Assembly: GCF_947489255.1 (NCBI RefSeq)
Contig: NZ_CANLCY010000005.1
Coordinates: forward strand, 124,001 to 188,000
Source of the DNA: an uncultured Microbacterium sp.
Lineage (GTDB): Bacteria > Actinomycetota > Actinomycetes > Actinomycetales > Microbacteriaceae
Reading direction: 5' to 3'
DNA length: 64,000 nt
In this document: piece by piece, positions 16,151 to 24,715 of the stretch
How the letters are laid out: every line of letters starts with the position of its first letter
How positions within the stretch are numbered: position 1 is the first letter of the stretch
Position numbers and translations under genes: made by a program
The notes under the pieces: model-generated
Told to the model about the DNA's origin: nothing
The model's input: the letters and a program-made list of their open reading frames with translations, nothing else
The model's database searches: none

Positions 16151-18613
16151 ATGACGTCCTCCCTCCCGCTCCGCCCCCGAGCGATCGCCCTGGCGATGCT
16201 CGGAGCCCTCACCCTCTCGATAGCCCCCGTCATCGCCGCCCCCGCCTCGGCCGCCTCGACCGCCTACTACGTCGACTGCTCGGCCTCCACCAACGGAACG
16301 GGGTCGTCGGCGTCGCCCTTCAACGCGGTCGCGTCCGTCAACGCCCTCGTCCTCGGCCCCGGCGACAGCGTGCTGTTCAAGTCGGACACCACCTGCACCG
16401 GCCAGCTCTCCCCCACCGGCTCGGGCAGCTCGGCATCCCCGATCCAGATGAGCGCCTACGGCACCGGGGCGAAGCCGATCATCGACGCCGGCGGCGCGGT
16501 GGGCCCGGTGATCCACCTGGTCAATCAGCAGCAGTGGGAGATCTCGAACCTCGAGCTGCGAAACGCGGCGACGACCCCCGCGTACCGGTCCGGCATCCTC
16601 GCCGAGAACTCCTCCGGAGGAGTTCTGACCCACCTCGAAGTCACCGGGATGACGATCCGCAACATCAGCGGGTACTCCGGCGGCTGGTACGCCACGAACG
16701 CGGGCGTGGGCGTGCAGACGAACCACACCTCGACCGTCTCCACCTGGGACGACATCACCATCTCGAACAACACGTTCGACCATGTCGACCGCATCCCCGT
16801 GGCCGTCACCCCCGACCGCGACGGTCAGGGCACCGGCCTGAGCACGAACGTGCGCATCCAGTCGAACACGATGCGCTACTCCGGCGGCGACGACATCCTG
16901 GTCGTGAAGGGCCAGGGCGCTCTCATCGACGGCAACGACACCGCCTACGGCGGCGCGAAGTCGCTCACGCAGTGCCCCCCGAGCGGCCAGTACTGCAACG
17001 GGGCCTCCGCGTCCATCTGGATGTCGGGCAGCAACGACACCGTCGTGCAGAACAACTCCGCGGTCTGCTTCGTCAACGAGGCCGACGGGCAGGGCTACGA
17101 CGTGGACTGGGGCAACCACAACACGACGTTCCAGTACAACTACTCGCGCAACAACCGCGGCGGATTCATCCTCGTGATGCCGCCGATCAACGTCCCGGGC
17201 GAGCCCACATCGACCGTTCCGAGCGACGGCACGATCATCCGGTACAACGTCAGCGAGGACGACACGAACACCGGTCCCTGCCCGCTCCAGCCCGCGTCGC
17301 AAGGGCCCAAGGACGTCATCCACTTCGCCGGCGGCATCCCGAACCGTACGAACTCCGCCACCGCGCAGCCGGACATCTACAACAACACGATCTTCATCCC
17401 GTCCGGACGCACGACCTACGTCACCGGAAGCCGCAGCGGCGTGAGCGCCAGTGGTTCCTACAAGTTCCGCAATAACCTCGTCGTCAACTTCGGCACGGGC
17501 GGGTACGTGCAGACCACCGGGTCGGTCTACGCGAACAACCTCCTCTACGGCAACCCGCACTCCACCGCCCCGACGACCGGCACGATCACGCTGGATCCGC
17601 AGCTCACGGGGCCGCTCCCCACGGCGTCGCAGACCTCCACGGGCGCGTCGTCGTTCCGCATCCGTCCGTCGTCTCCTGCGCTGGCTCGCGGTGTGGCGAT
17701 CGCGAGCAACGGCGGCCGTGACTTCGCGGGCACCGCGATCGGAACGGTCCCCTCCATCGGCGCCTACGAGCAGCCCGTCGACAACCTCGTCACCAACCCC
17801 GGCTTCGACACCGGCAGCCTCGCGGGGTGGACGATCAGCGGGAGCGGCACCGCGTCGACGGCGAACACGTCGGACTTCGTCAACGGAACCGCGTCGGTGA
17901 AGACGGGCGCCGCCAACAGCGGCGTGCAGCAGACGGTCTCGGGACTCACGCCGTCGACGACCTACCTGCTGACCGCGTCGACCAAGGTCGCCACCGCCGG
18001 AGAGCAGATCGCCCTGGGCGCGAAGGGCTTCGGCGGCACCGAGACCTTCAGCCGTTCCACCGCCACCACATGGGCCCCCGCCACCGTCCTGTTCACGACC
18101 GGAGCGTCCTCGACATCCGCCACGATCTACTGCTACAAGAACAGCGGGTCCGGCACGGGGTCCTGCGATGCGTTCAGCCTCCAGCCGGTGACCTCGCCCG
18201 CGAACCCGATCGCCAACCCGGGCTTCGAACAGGGGTCGCTCGGCTCGTGGTCGGCGTCGGGATCGGGGACCGCCGCGACCGTCACGACCGCGGCCGCCGC
18301 GACCGGCTCGTACGGACTGCAGACCGGAGCCGCGAACTCGGGTGCGCAGCAGACCATCACGGGCCTGGCGCCGGGGACGTCCTACGTCCTCACCGCCTCG
18401 CTCCGCGCGGCCTCGGGTGAGGAGATCGCCCTCGGGGTGAAGGGAACGGGCGCGGCCGAAACGTTCCAACGCGTCGGCGGTGCCCTCTACGGGCCGGCGA
18501 CCGTGACGTTCACCACCGGCACCACCGTCACGAGCGCGACCGTCTACTGCTACAAGAACAGCGGCTCCTCCACGGGTGCGTGCGACGACATCCGCCTGAC
18601 CCGTCTGGGTTGA
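16151..18613 (+). CDS. secreted right-handed beta-helix protein with two C-terminal binding modules
   Basis: An 820-aa protein with a Sec signal peptide (residues 1 to about 34, ending PASAAS). Residues about 37-540 begin YYVDCSASTNGTGSSASPFN, the usual opening of parallel beta-helix polysaccharide lyases and hydrolases, and are rich in Asn ladders (NNTFDHV, QNNSAVC, NYSRNNRGG). Two similar modules follow: VTNPGFDTGSLAGW near 550 and IANPGFEQGSLGSW near 685. These resemble CBM4/9-like sugar-binding modules. Catalytic residues and substrate cannot be assigned by eye. Cotranscription with a sugar importer and a GH43 points to depolymerisation of a plant-type polysaccharide outside the cell. Confidence 0.82.
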   Translation: MTSSLPLRPRAIALAMLGALTLSIAPVIAAPASAASTAYYVDCSASTNGTGSSASPFNAVASVNALVLGPGDSVLFKSDTTCTGQLSPTGSGSSASPIQMSAYGTGAKPIIDAGGAVGPVIHLVNQQQWEISNLELRNAATTPAYRSGILAENSSGGVLTHLEVTGMTIRNISGYSGGWYATNAGVGVQTNHTSTVSTWDDITISNNTFDHVDRIPVAVTPDRDGQGTGLSTNVRIQSNTMRYSGGDDILVVKGQGALIDGNDTAYGGAKSLTQCPPSGQYCNGASASIWMSGSNDTVVQNNSAVCFVNEADGQGYDVDWGNHNTTFQYNYSRNNRGGFILVMPPINVPGEPTSTVPSDGTIIRYNVSEDDTNTGPCPLQPASQGPKDVIHFAGGIPNRTNSATAQPDIYNNTIFIPSGRTTYVTGSRSGVSASGSYKFRNNLVVNFGTGGYVQTTGSVYANNLLYGNPHSTAPTTGTITLDPQLTGPLPTASQTSTGASSFRIRPSSPALARGVAIASNGGRDFAGTAIGTVPSIGAYEQPVDNLVTNPGFDTGSLAGWTISGSGTASTANTSDFVNGTASVKTGAANSGVQQTVSGLTPSTTYLLTASTKVATAGEQIALGAKGFGGTETFSRSTATTWAPATVLFTTGASSTSATIYCYKNSGSGTGSCDAFSLQPVTSPANPIANPGFEQGSLGSWSASGSGTAATVTTAAAATGSYGLQTGAANSGAQQTITGLAPGTSYVLTASLRAASGEEIALGVKGTGAAETFQRVGGALYGPATVTFTTGTTVTSATVYCYKNSGSSTGACDDIRLTRLG

Positions 18614-18619
18614 CCTCTC

Positions 18620-18646
18620 GGGAGGGGGACCGACGGTCCCCCTCCC
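18620..18646 (+). terminator. intercistronic hairpin
   Basis: A perfect 12-bp stem (GGGAGGGGGACC / GGTCCCCCTCCC) with a 3-nt loop lies just after the beta-helix gene and before the GH43 gene. It may act as a terminator or partial terminator between them. Confidence 0.65.
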
Positions 18647-18670
18647 CCGCCCGAAGAAAGCACGCTCCAC

Positions 18671-19603
18671 ATGCCGCACCTCGCCGAGCTCCGCATCCGC
18701 GATCCGTTCATCCTCCGCTTCGAGGGGAGGCTCCTCCTCTTCGGGACCACGGATGCCAACCCGTGGGACGGCCCCGGTTCGGGCTTCGACCGCTACGAGA
18801 GCACCGACGGGGAGCACTGGGACGGTCCGTTCGCGGCCTTCCGCCCGCCGACGGACTTCTGGGGGCGCACGCAGTTCTGGGCCCCCGAGGTGCATCTGTA
18901 CCGCGGCCGCTGGTGGATGTTCGCCACCTTCGCCGACGGCGACGGCGGCCGCGGCACCCAGGTGCTGACGGCCGACAGCCCCGACGGCGCGTTCCGGCCG
19001 TGGTCGGAGGGGCCGGTCACACCGCGCGGCTGGATGTGCCTCGACGGCACTCTCCACGTCGATGACGTGGGGGACCCCTGGCTCGTCTTCTGCCACGAGT
19101 GGCTGCAGGCGGGCGACGGCCTGATCTACGCACAGCGGTTGACGGCGGACCTCACCGCGAGCGAGGGCGAGCCGCACCTGCTCTTCGCCGCCTCCGACGC
19201 CCCCTGGGCGCGCCCGTTCCGCAACACCGACACCGGGTACGAGACGAGCGCGTACATCACCGACGGCCCCTACCTGTTCCGCGACGAGCACGGGCTGGCG
19301 ATGGTGTGGTCCAGCGGCGGCGACGGCGGGTACTCGGTCGGTCTCGCCCGAAGCGCGTCGGGGCGCATCCTCGGCCCCTGGGCCCACCAGCGTCACCCCC
19401 TCGTCGACTCGGACGGCGGGCACGCGATGGTCTTCGACGGAGGAGAGGGACTGTCGCTGGCGTTCCATCAGCCCAACGACGTGCCCCGGGAGCGCCTGCG
19501 CGTAAGCGCCCTGATTCCCGAACGCGACGGATACCGGCTCGGCGACGGGGAGGGAACCGCGTCCGGGATTGCGGGCACGGCCGTCTCGCCCGTCCTCCCC
19601 TGA
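18671..19603 (+). CDS. glycoside hydrolase family 43-like enzyme
   Basis: A 310-aa five-bladed beta-propeller enzyme without signal peptide, hence cytoplasmic. Family landmarks are IRDPFILRFEG (general base Asp near residue 11), the WAPEVHLYRGRWW segment, and CLDGTLHVDDVG. GH43 enzymes remove arabinose or xylose units. A cytoplasmic location fits trimming of imported oligosaccharides from the upstream importer. The related GH117 or GH32/68 folds are alternatives, as the general acid is not certain by eye. It closes the LacI-controlled cluster. Confidence 0.82.
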   Translation: MPHLAELRIRDPFILRFEGRLLLFGTTDANPWDGPGSGFDRYESTDGEHWDGPFAAFRPPTDFWGRTQFWAPEVHLYRGRWWMFATFADGDGGRGTQVLTADSPDGAFRPWSEGPVTPRGWMCLDGTLHVDDVGDPWLVFCHEWLQAGDGLIYAQRLTADLTASEGEPHLLFAASDAPWARPFRNTDTGYETSAYITDGPYLFRDEHGLAMVWSSGGDGGYSVGLARSASGRILGPWAHQRHPLVDSDGGHAMVFDGGEGLSLAFHQPNDVPRERLRVSALIPERDGYRLGDGEGTASGIAGTAVSPVLP

Positions 19604-19679
19604 GGCATCGGGTCGCCGCCGCCGTCGCACGACGTCATGCGCACCACCGCGACACCGGCGACATGGGAGGATGGCGGCG

Positions 19680-20849
19680 ATGTCTGCCACGCTCGAGAAT
19701 TCCGTCGTCCTCGACGAGGCCGCAGGCGTCGTCCGCATCCTCGACCGCCGCATCTTCCCCGCTCGGATCGAATGGGTGGATGCCACGACCCCCGACGAGG
19801 TCGCGACGGCCATCCGCGACATGGTGACGCAAAGCTCGGGTCCGCTCTACGCCGCGACGGCCGGCATGGCACTGGCCGCTCTGCAGGCGCGGGGGCTCCC
19901 CCTCGCCGAGGCGCGCACCGCCCTGGGCCGCGCCGGCCGGGCGCTCGCCACCGCGCGGCCCACGAACGCGCATCCGCGCGACGCCGTCGCCCGCATCCTC
20001 GCCGCCGGTCGCGACGCCGACGACACCGGGGCGCTCGTGGACGTCACACTGCAGACCGCCGCCGCCGTCGACCGCGACTACCGCGAGGCGAGTCTGCGCC
20101 TGGGCCGCGCCACGCTGTCGCTGCTGCCCGAGTCGCCGCGCATCCTCACCCACTGCTGGGCCGACGCCTACCTGTTCGGTCTCGTCGCCGCCGCCCGCGA
20201 GGCCGGCCGCGAGATCGAGTGGATCGCGACCGAGACGCGCCCCTACCTGCAGGGTGCGCGCCTGACCGCCCACTCGCTGCGCGAACTCGACCAGAAGGTC
20301 ACGCTCATCACCGACGGCATGGCCGCCGCCGCCCTCGCCTCTCCGCGCGGGGTCGGATCGGGCCCGATCGACGCGGTCGTGACCGCGGCCGACCGGGTCG
20401 CCCTCGACGGTTCGGTCGTCAACAAGGTCGGCACCCTGGCCCACGCGGCCGCGGCGGCGGCCTTCGGCATCCCGTACATCGCGATGGTCGAGGCCCCCGA
20501 TCCGGGAGCGCCGACCGGCGACGACATCGTCATCGAAGACCGCGATCCGCGCGAGGTGCTCGAGGTGCTGGGGCAGCGCACCGCGAGCCCGCTCGTCACC
20601 GACGCGTGGTACCCCGCCTTCGACGTCACCCCGCCGCGCCTGGTGACGCGCATCGCGACCAGTCGGGGCACGTTCGAGCCCGCGCGAGTGGGCGAGCACT
20701 TCGCCGCCGACGCCGACGCCCCGGTTCCGGCATCCCCCGTCGTCCGACGCCGCTCCCCCGAGCAGCCGGCCCCCGTGGCCGCCACCGTGCAGCCCGACAC
20801 GATCGCGTTCCGTCCCGTGTCCCCCACCCCCGATGAGGACCCCCAATGA
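19680..20849 (+). CDS. mtnA: S-methyl-5-thioribose-1-phosphate isomerase (MtnA family)
   Basis: A 389-aa member of the MtnA/eIF2B-like isomerase family that converts methylthioribose-1-phosphate to methylthioribulose-1-phosphate. The catalytic cysteine is in ILTHCWADAYLF and the catalytic aspartate in TAADRVALDG, followed by VNKVGT. The usual THCNxG loop is THCWAD here, and the protein has a proline-rich tail of about 50 residues beyond the normal 340-350 aa. Start is ATG 19680, 9 nt after GGAGG; ATG 19671 lies too close to it. The stop overlaps mtnC (ATGA). Genes for all later salvage steps nearby make the methionine-salvage role secure in context. Confidence 0.88.
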   Translation: MSATLENSVVLDEAAGVVRILDRRIFPARIEWVDATTPDEVATAIRDMVTQSSGPLYAATAGMALAALQARGLPLAEARTALGRAGRALATARPTNAHPRDAVARILAAGRDADDTGALVDVTLQTAAAVDRDYREASLRLGRATLSLLPESPRILTHCWADAYLFGLVAAAREAGREIEWIATETRPYLQGARLTAHSLRELDQKVTLITDGMAAAALASPRGVGSGPIDAVVTAADRVALDGSVVNKVGTLAHAAAAAAFGIPYIAMVEAPDPGAPTGDDIVIEDRDPREVLEVLGQRTASPLVTDAWYPAFDVTPPRLVTRIATSRGTFEPARVGEHFAADADAPVPASPVVRRRSPEQPAPVAATVQPDTIAFRPVSPTPDEDPQ

Positions 20850-21547
20850 CCCGCATCTCCGCCGACGTCGTCGTGCTCGACATCGAGGGCACCACGAGCG
20901 CCGAAGGCTTCATCCTCGGCGACCTCTACGACTACGCCCGACCGCGCCTCGACGAGGTGCTCGGACGCGACGACGACACCGTCCGCGGTGCCCGCGCCGA
21001 CGCGATCGCCGAGACCGGCCTGGATGCCGACGCCACCGACGCCGAGATCGCCGAAGCGCTGCGCGGGCTCATGGCATCCGACGTCAAGTCGACGCCACTG
21101 AAGACCCTGCAGGGCATCATCTGGGCCGAGGGCTTCGCCGCGGGCGAGATCCACTCGCAGTTCTTCGACGACGTCCCGCCGCGCCTGCGTGCCTGGCAGG
21201 CTGACGGCATCCGCCTCGCGGTGTACTCCTCGGGGTCGATCGCGTCGCAGGTGCCGTGGTTCCGTCACGCGCCGCAGGGTGATCTGACCGTGCTCGTCGA
21301 GGACTTCTTCGACACCGTCAGCGCCGGCCCGAAGAAGGAAGCGGCGTCGTACGACCGCATCGCCTCCGCCCTCGGCGTCGCGCCCGACCGGGCGCTGTTC
21401 CTCACCGACCACCCCGACGAGGTCGCCGCCGCCCGCGCGGCGGGCTGGCAGGTCGTCGCGCTGGACCGCGCCGGGGAGCCGTGGGCCGGGTCCGACTTCG
21501 GAGCGGATGCCGTGGCATCCTTCGACGAGATCGAGATCGCCCGATGA
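20846..21547 (+). CDS. mtnC: acireductone synthase / enolase-phosphatase E1
   Basis: A 233-aa HAD-family enzyme catalysing enolisation and dephosphorylation of diketo-methylthiopentyl-1-phosphate to acireductone. Motif I is VLDIEGTTSAEGF, motif II is YSSGS, the HAD lysine lies in GPKKEAASY, and motif III is FLTDHPDEVAAARAAGW. Length and the DIEGTT signature are specific for MtnC. It overlaps mtnA at its start and mtnB at its end (both ATGA), so the three are co-translated. Confidence 0.92.
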   Translation: MTRISADVVVLDIEGTTSAEGFILGDLYDYARPRLDEVLGRDDDTVRGARADAIAETGLDADATDAEIAEALRGLMASDVKSTPLKTLQGIIWAEGFAAGEIHSQFFDDVPPRLRAWQADGIRLAVYSSGSIASQVPWFRHAPQGDLTVLVEDFFDTVSAGPKKEAASYDRIASALGVAPDRALFLTDHPDEVAAARAAGWQVVALDRAGEPWAGSDFGADAVASFDEIEIAR

Positions 21548-22176
21548 AGCTCCCCCTCGCCGCCCGGGTGCAGGAGGCCGGCGCCGCCCTCGCCGCCGAG
21601 GCCTCGCGTTTCTCGGGCTACGGCTGGATGCGCGGCACCTCCGGCAACCTCTCGATCGTGCTCGACCGCGACCCCCTGGTGCTGGCCGTGACCGCGTCGG
21701 GCCTCGACAAGTCGGAGCTCACCGATCGCGACGTCGTGCTGATCGACGCCGACGGCGAGGCGCTCGACTCCGACGACCCGCGTCCGCCGTCTGCGGAAGC
21801 GGGGCTGCACGCCCACATCGCCGCGCGCACCGGCGCGGGCGCGGTGTTCCACGTGCACGCGTTCGACGCGGTCGTCGCCGGGCACCGGTGGCCGGGCGGC
21901 GTCGAGATCCGCGACATGGAGATGCTGAAGGGCATCGGCCACCGCGCGCACGACGAGACCGTGACGATCCCGGTCATCGCCAACGACCAGGACATGCGCG
22001 TCGAGGCCGCCCGCTTCGACGAGGTCTACGTCGCGGCCACCGCCGAGGTGCCCGAGGTGCCCGCGCTCATCGTCGCGAACCACGGCATGTACGCGTGGGG
22101 CGCCGACGTCGCCGCGGCCCGCCGCCACCTCGAGATCACCGAGTGGCTGCTGCGCTTCGCCGTCGCGACGCGCTGA
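21544..22176 (+). CDS. mtnB: methylthioribulose-1-phosphate dehydratase
   Basis: A 210-aa class II aldolase-fold enzyme. Zinc ligands are visible as VFHVHAFDAV (two His) and VANHGMYAWG (third His); the MRGTSGNLSIV phosphate loop and SAEAGLH segment are also present. In this neighbourhood it dehydrates methylthioribulose-1-phosphate. I chose ATG 21544 (MKLPLAAR), overlapping the mtnC stop, over an earlier in-frame ATG that lies inside mtnC. It ends the plus-strand mtnACB operon; the repeat-rich gap after it separates it from the convergent mtnK. Confidence 0.92.
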   Translation: MKLPLAARVQEAGAALAAEASRFSGYGWMRGTSGNLSIVLDRDPLVLAVTASGLDKSELTDRDVVLIDADGEALDSDDPRPPSAEAGLHAHIAARTGAGAVFHVHAFDAVVAGHRWPGGVEIRDMEMLKGIGHRAHDETVTIPVIANDQDMRVEAARFDEVYVAATAEVPEVPALIVANHGMYAWGADVAAARRHLEITEWLLRFAVATR

Positions 22177-22194
22177 CGCGTCGGCATCCGCCCC

Positions 22195-22260
22195 GGCGTG
22201 CTGTCGGGCTTTCGTCCTGGCGCGCTGTCGGGCATCCATCCCGGCGTGCTGCCCGAGCGG
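22195..22260. repeat. 24-bp tandem repeat
   Basis: Units at 22195-22218, 22219-22242 and a partial one at 22243-22260 begin GGCGTGCTGTCGGGC or a close variant. They lie between mtnB and the palindrome at 22263. Confidence 0.6.
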
Positions 22261-22262
22261 CC

Positions 22263-22329
22263 CGATAAACGCTCGCTGTGCTGAGAAACGCTCACCCAGC
22301 GCGTTTCCCGGCACAGGCAGCGTTTATCG
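22263..22329. repeat. 67-bp palindromic element, family A copy 1
   Basis: Outer arms CGATAAACGC / GCGTTTATCG are perfect. Inner arms GAAACGC / GCGTTTC are also perfect, with a few mismatches between them. It lies between the convergent mtnB and mtnK genes. A second copy of exactly the same length is at 49207-49273. Confidence 0.75.
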
Positions 22330-22357
22330 CGAGGAACCGCCGGATGCCGCGACCGCC

Positions 22358-22441
22358 GTCGCGCGAGCAGCGCGGCAGGGCACCGGCACGCCGCGCCCCG
22401 TCGCGCGAGCAGCGCGGCAGTGCACCCGCACACCGCGCCTC
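22358..22441. repeat. 42-bp tandem repeat
   Basis: Two imperfect units (22358-22399 and 22400-22441) each start GTCGCGCGAGCAGCGCGGCA. They fill the gap between the palindrome and the mtnK stop. Confidence 0.6.
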
Positions 22442-22451
22442 GCCCGATGCG

Positions 22452-23654
22452 TCAGCCCCGCACCTCCACCGTCCGCGCGGTGAGCACGCGCGGGTCGGCG
22501 TCGTCGAGACGCGCGGTGCCCAGGGTGCACGCGACGCGCAGGACGAGCCGCGCGGCCGCGGCCTGCTCCGGCTCGGGCAACGTCAGGATGTCGGCGACCT
22601 TGGAGTACCCGACGATGCGGCGCACCGCCTTGGCCGCGGCGTAGACCGCGGCATCCGAACGCACCTGCGCGAGCGTGTGCTCGAGCACCTCGTCGCCGTA
22701 CACGCGCGGGTCGACGCGGTCGGGCCAGCGGCGACGGAACTCGAGCTCGAACGCGTCGACGAGCTCGACCGGGAGCCGCAGGAGCGTCTCAGCATCGGCG
22801 GAACGCCCGAGCACCTGCGCCCGTGCCGCGGCGATGACGAGGTTCGCCCACACGGCGCCGAGATCGAAGCCGGTGGGGCCGTAGGTGCCGAACTCCGAGT
22901 CGAACGCCCGCACCGACTCGCCCTCGGCGCGCACGAACACCGACCCGGTGTGCAGGTCGCCGTGCATGAGGCTCTGCGTGCTCTCCTGGAACCGCTGCTT
23001 GGCCAGGCCCATCTCGCGAACGAAGACCCGGTCGGCGCGGAGATCGCGCACGTCGTCGGCGTTGGCGTCGAGCCAGCCGTTGTGCTCGTGGTCGACGTAC
23101 GGCTCGGTGAAGACGAGGTCTTCGGTGATCTCGCTCAACTCGGGGTTGGTGGCCTCGGCTATGCGGCGACGGCGCTCGGGCCCCGGGATGCCGAAGACGC
23201 TCGTGGCGAAGCCCACCGCGCCGACGTACTCCCCGAGCTGCGCCGCCGCGTACGGGTGCAGCCGCCCGGCGATCAGCTCGCCGCGCCACACGGCGTGATC
23301 GCTGAGGTCTTCGATCGACAGGGCGAGGTTCTCGGCGTCGAAGCCGTGGAACGCCGGAACGTGCGCGGGATCGATCCGCTCGTGCACACCGAGCACGACC
23401 GCCTCGCGCGCCGCCCGCTCGCGGGTGAGCGGCCACGAGGGATCGACGCGCACGTGCGGCAGCGACTGCTTCACGACCACGCCGTTGCCGGCGGCATCCT
23501 TCACGATGAAGACGAGGTTGAGGTTGCCGTCGCCGACCTCGTCGACCGACACGATGGATGCCGGATCCACCGGGCCCGCCAGCCGCGGGCGCGCAGCGAG
23601 GTACGCGGGAACCGTCTCGACGGTCAGCTGATCGGTGAGGAGGGTGTCGGTCAT
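22452..23654 (-). CDS. mtnK: S-methyl-5-thioribose kinase
   Basis: A 400-aa kinase of the choline-kinase/APH fold that phosphorylates methylthioribose, the first committed step when the free sugar is salvaged. Motifs: GDGNLNLVFIV (nucleotide loop near residue 43), LMHGDLHTGSVFV (catalytic loop) and FDSEFGTYGPTGFDLG (metal-binding DxE). The ATG overlaps the stop of the permease gene (ATGA). It is the last gene of an operon whose first three genes encode an ABC importer, which strongly links that importer to methylthioribose. Confidence 0.92.
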   Translation of the reverse strand: MTDTLLTDQLTVETVPAYLAARPRLAGPVDPASIVSVDEVGDGNLNLVFIVKDAAGNGVVVKQSLPHVRVDPSWPLTRERAAREAVVLGVHERIDPAHVPAFHGFDAENLALSIEDLSDHAVWRGELIAGRLHPYAAAQLGEYVGAVGFATSVFGIPGPERRRRIAEATNPELSEITEDLVFTEPYVDHEHNGWLDANADDVRDLRADRVFVREMGLAKQRFQESTQSLMHGDLHTGSVFVRAEGESVRAFDSEFGTYGPTGFDLGAVWANLVIAAARAQVLGRSADAETLLRLPVELVDAFELEFRRRWPDRVDPRVYGDEVLEHTLAQVRSDAAVYAAAKAVRRIVGYSKVADILTLPEPEQAAAARLVLRVACTLGTARLDDADPRVLTARTVEVRG

Positions 23655-24715
23655 GATGCGGTCGTGCTCCCGGCGACGATGGTGGTCTTGCGGCGGCGGA
23701 AGGTGAAGCTGAACAGCAGCGCCACCAGCAGGACGACGCCCTTTCCGAAGTCCTGGATGTAGTACGGCAGGCCCATCATCGAGAAGCCCGTGACCATGAC
23801 GGCGATGAGCACGGCTCCGAGCGCCGTTCCCCACGCGTTCGGACGCCCGATGCCCAGGACCGACACCCCGACGAGCGAGACGGCCACGGCATCCAGCAGC
23901 AGGCTGTTGCCGGCCGAGACGTCGCCCTGACCGATACGGGCGGCCAGGACGAGACCGGCGATGGATGCCAGGATGCCGCAGCCGATGTACGCGGCGGCGC
24001 GGTAGGCGCGCACGCGGATGCCGGCGAGACGCGCAGCCTCCGGGTTGGAGCCCACGGCGGCGAGAGCGCGACCCCAGCGCGTGCGATCGAGGACGAACCA
24101 CAGCAGCACGGTGAGTCCGAGGAACAGCAGGACGGGCACCGACACCGGGCCGATCGACCCGCGGTCGAACCACAGGAAGTCGGGGGTGAAGCGCCCGGGG
24201 GCGGTGGTGCCGTCGTCGAGGGTCATCTGCGACGAGATCGACTTGCCGTCGACGATGATGAGCTTCAGCCCCACGACGGTGAACATCGTGGCCAGCGTCG
24301 CCAGCAGGTCGGGGATGCGCGCGAACACGATCAGGGCCGCGTTGACCGCGCCGATCAGGGCGCCCGAGATCAGCACGACACCGACGGCGATCCCGCCGAC
24401 CTGGTTGCCGATCACCATCGTCCACGCCGCGATCGACACGGCGAAGCCGGCGTTGGCGCCGACCGACAGGTCGAGACCGCCGACCGTCATGGCCAGCGTC
24501 ACGCCCAGACCGGCGATGCCGATCGGGGCGATGTACTTCAGCATCCCGAACACGTTGTCGGCCGTCGCGAACGCGGGCTCGGTGAGCGCGAAGAAGACGA
24601 TGAGGAGCACCGTCACCGCGACGAAGCCCCACTTCGCGACGGCGTCGACGGCGCGCGAGCCGAGGCCCGCGCGCGGCTGCGCGAGGGCCGAGCTGCGGGA
24701 GGAGACGGTGGTCAT
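23651..24715 (-). CDS. ABC transporter permease (ribose/MTR type)
   Basis: A 354-aa BPD_transp_2-type permease like RbsC, with eight or more hydrophobic segments. The conserved motif GLGVTLAMTVGGLDLSVGAN is near residues 60-80 and the AAVGSNPEAARLAGI loop near 215. Start ATG 24715 overlaps the stop of the ATPase gene, and its stop overlaps mtnK. A longer in-frame ORF to 25186 runs antisense-like through the ATPase gene. Gene order (binding protein, ATPase, permease, mtnK) indicates uptake of methylthioribose or a related 5-modified ribose. Confidence 0.9.
   Translation of the reverse strand: MTTVSSRSSALAQPRAGLGSRAVDAVAKWGFVAVTVLLIVFFALTEPAFATADNVFGMLKYIAPIGIAGLGVTLAMTVGGLDLSVGANAGFAVSIAAWTMVIGNQVGGIAVGVVLISGALIGAVNAALIVFARIPDLLATLATMFTVVGLKLIIVDGKSISSQMTLDDGTTAPGRFTPDFLWFDRGSIGPVSVPVLLFLGLTVLLWFVLDRTRWGRALAAVGSNPEAARLAGIRVRAYRAAAYIGCGILASIAGLVLAARIGQGDVSAGNSLLLDAVAVSLVGVSVLGIGRPNAWGTALGAVLIAVMVTGFSMMGLPYYIQDFGKGVVLLVALLFSFTFRRRKTTIVAGSTTAS

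Noticed and set aside
15899..19822. 1307-aa open frame on the minus strand
   Set aside because: It lies opposite the permease, beta-helix and GH43 genes, all of which have recognisable domains. Its composition (Arg/Gly/Val/Asp rich, no motifs) is that of a shadow frame in high-GC DNA.
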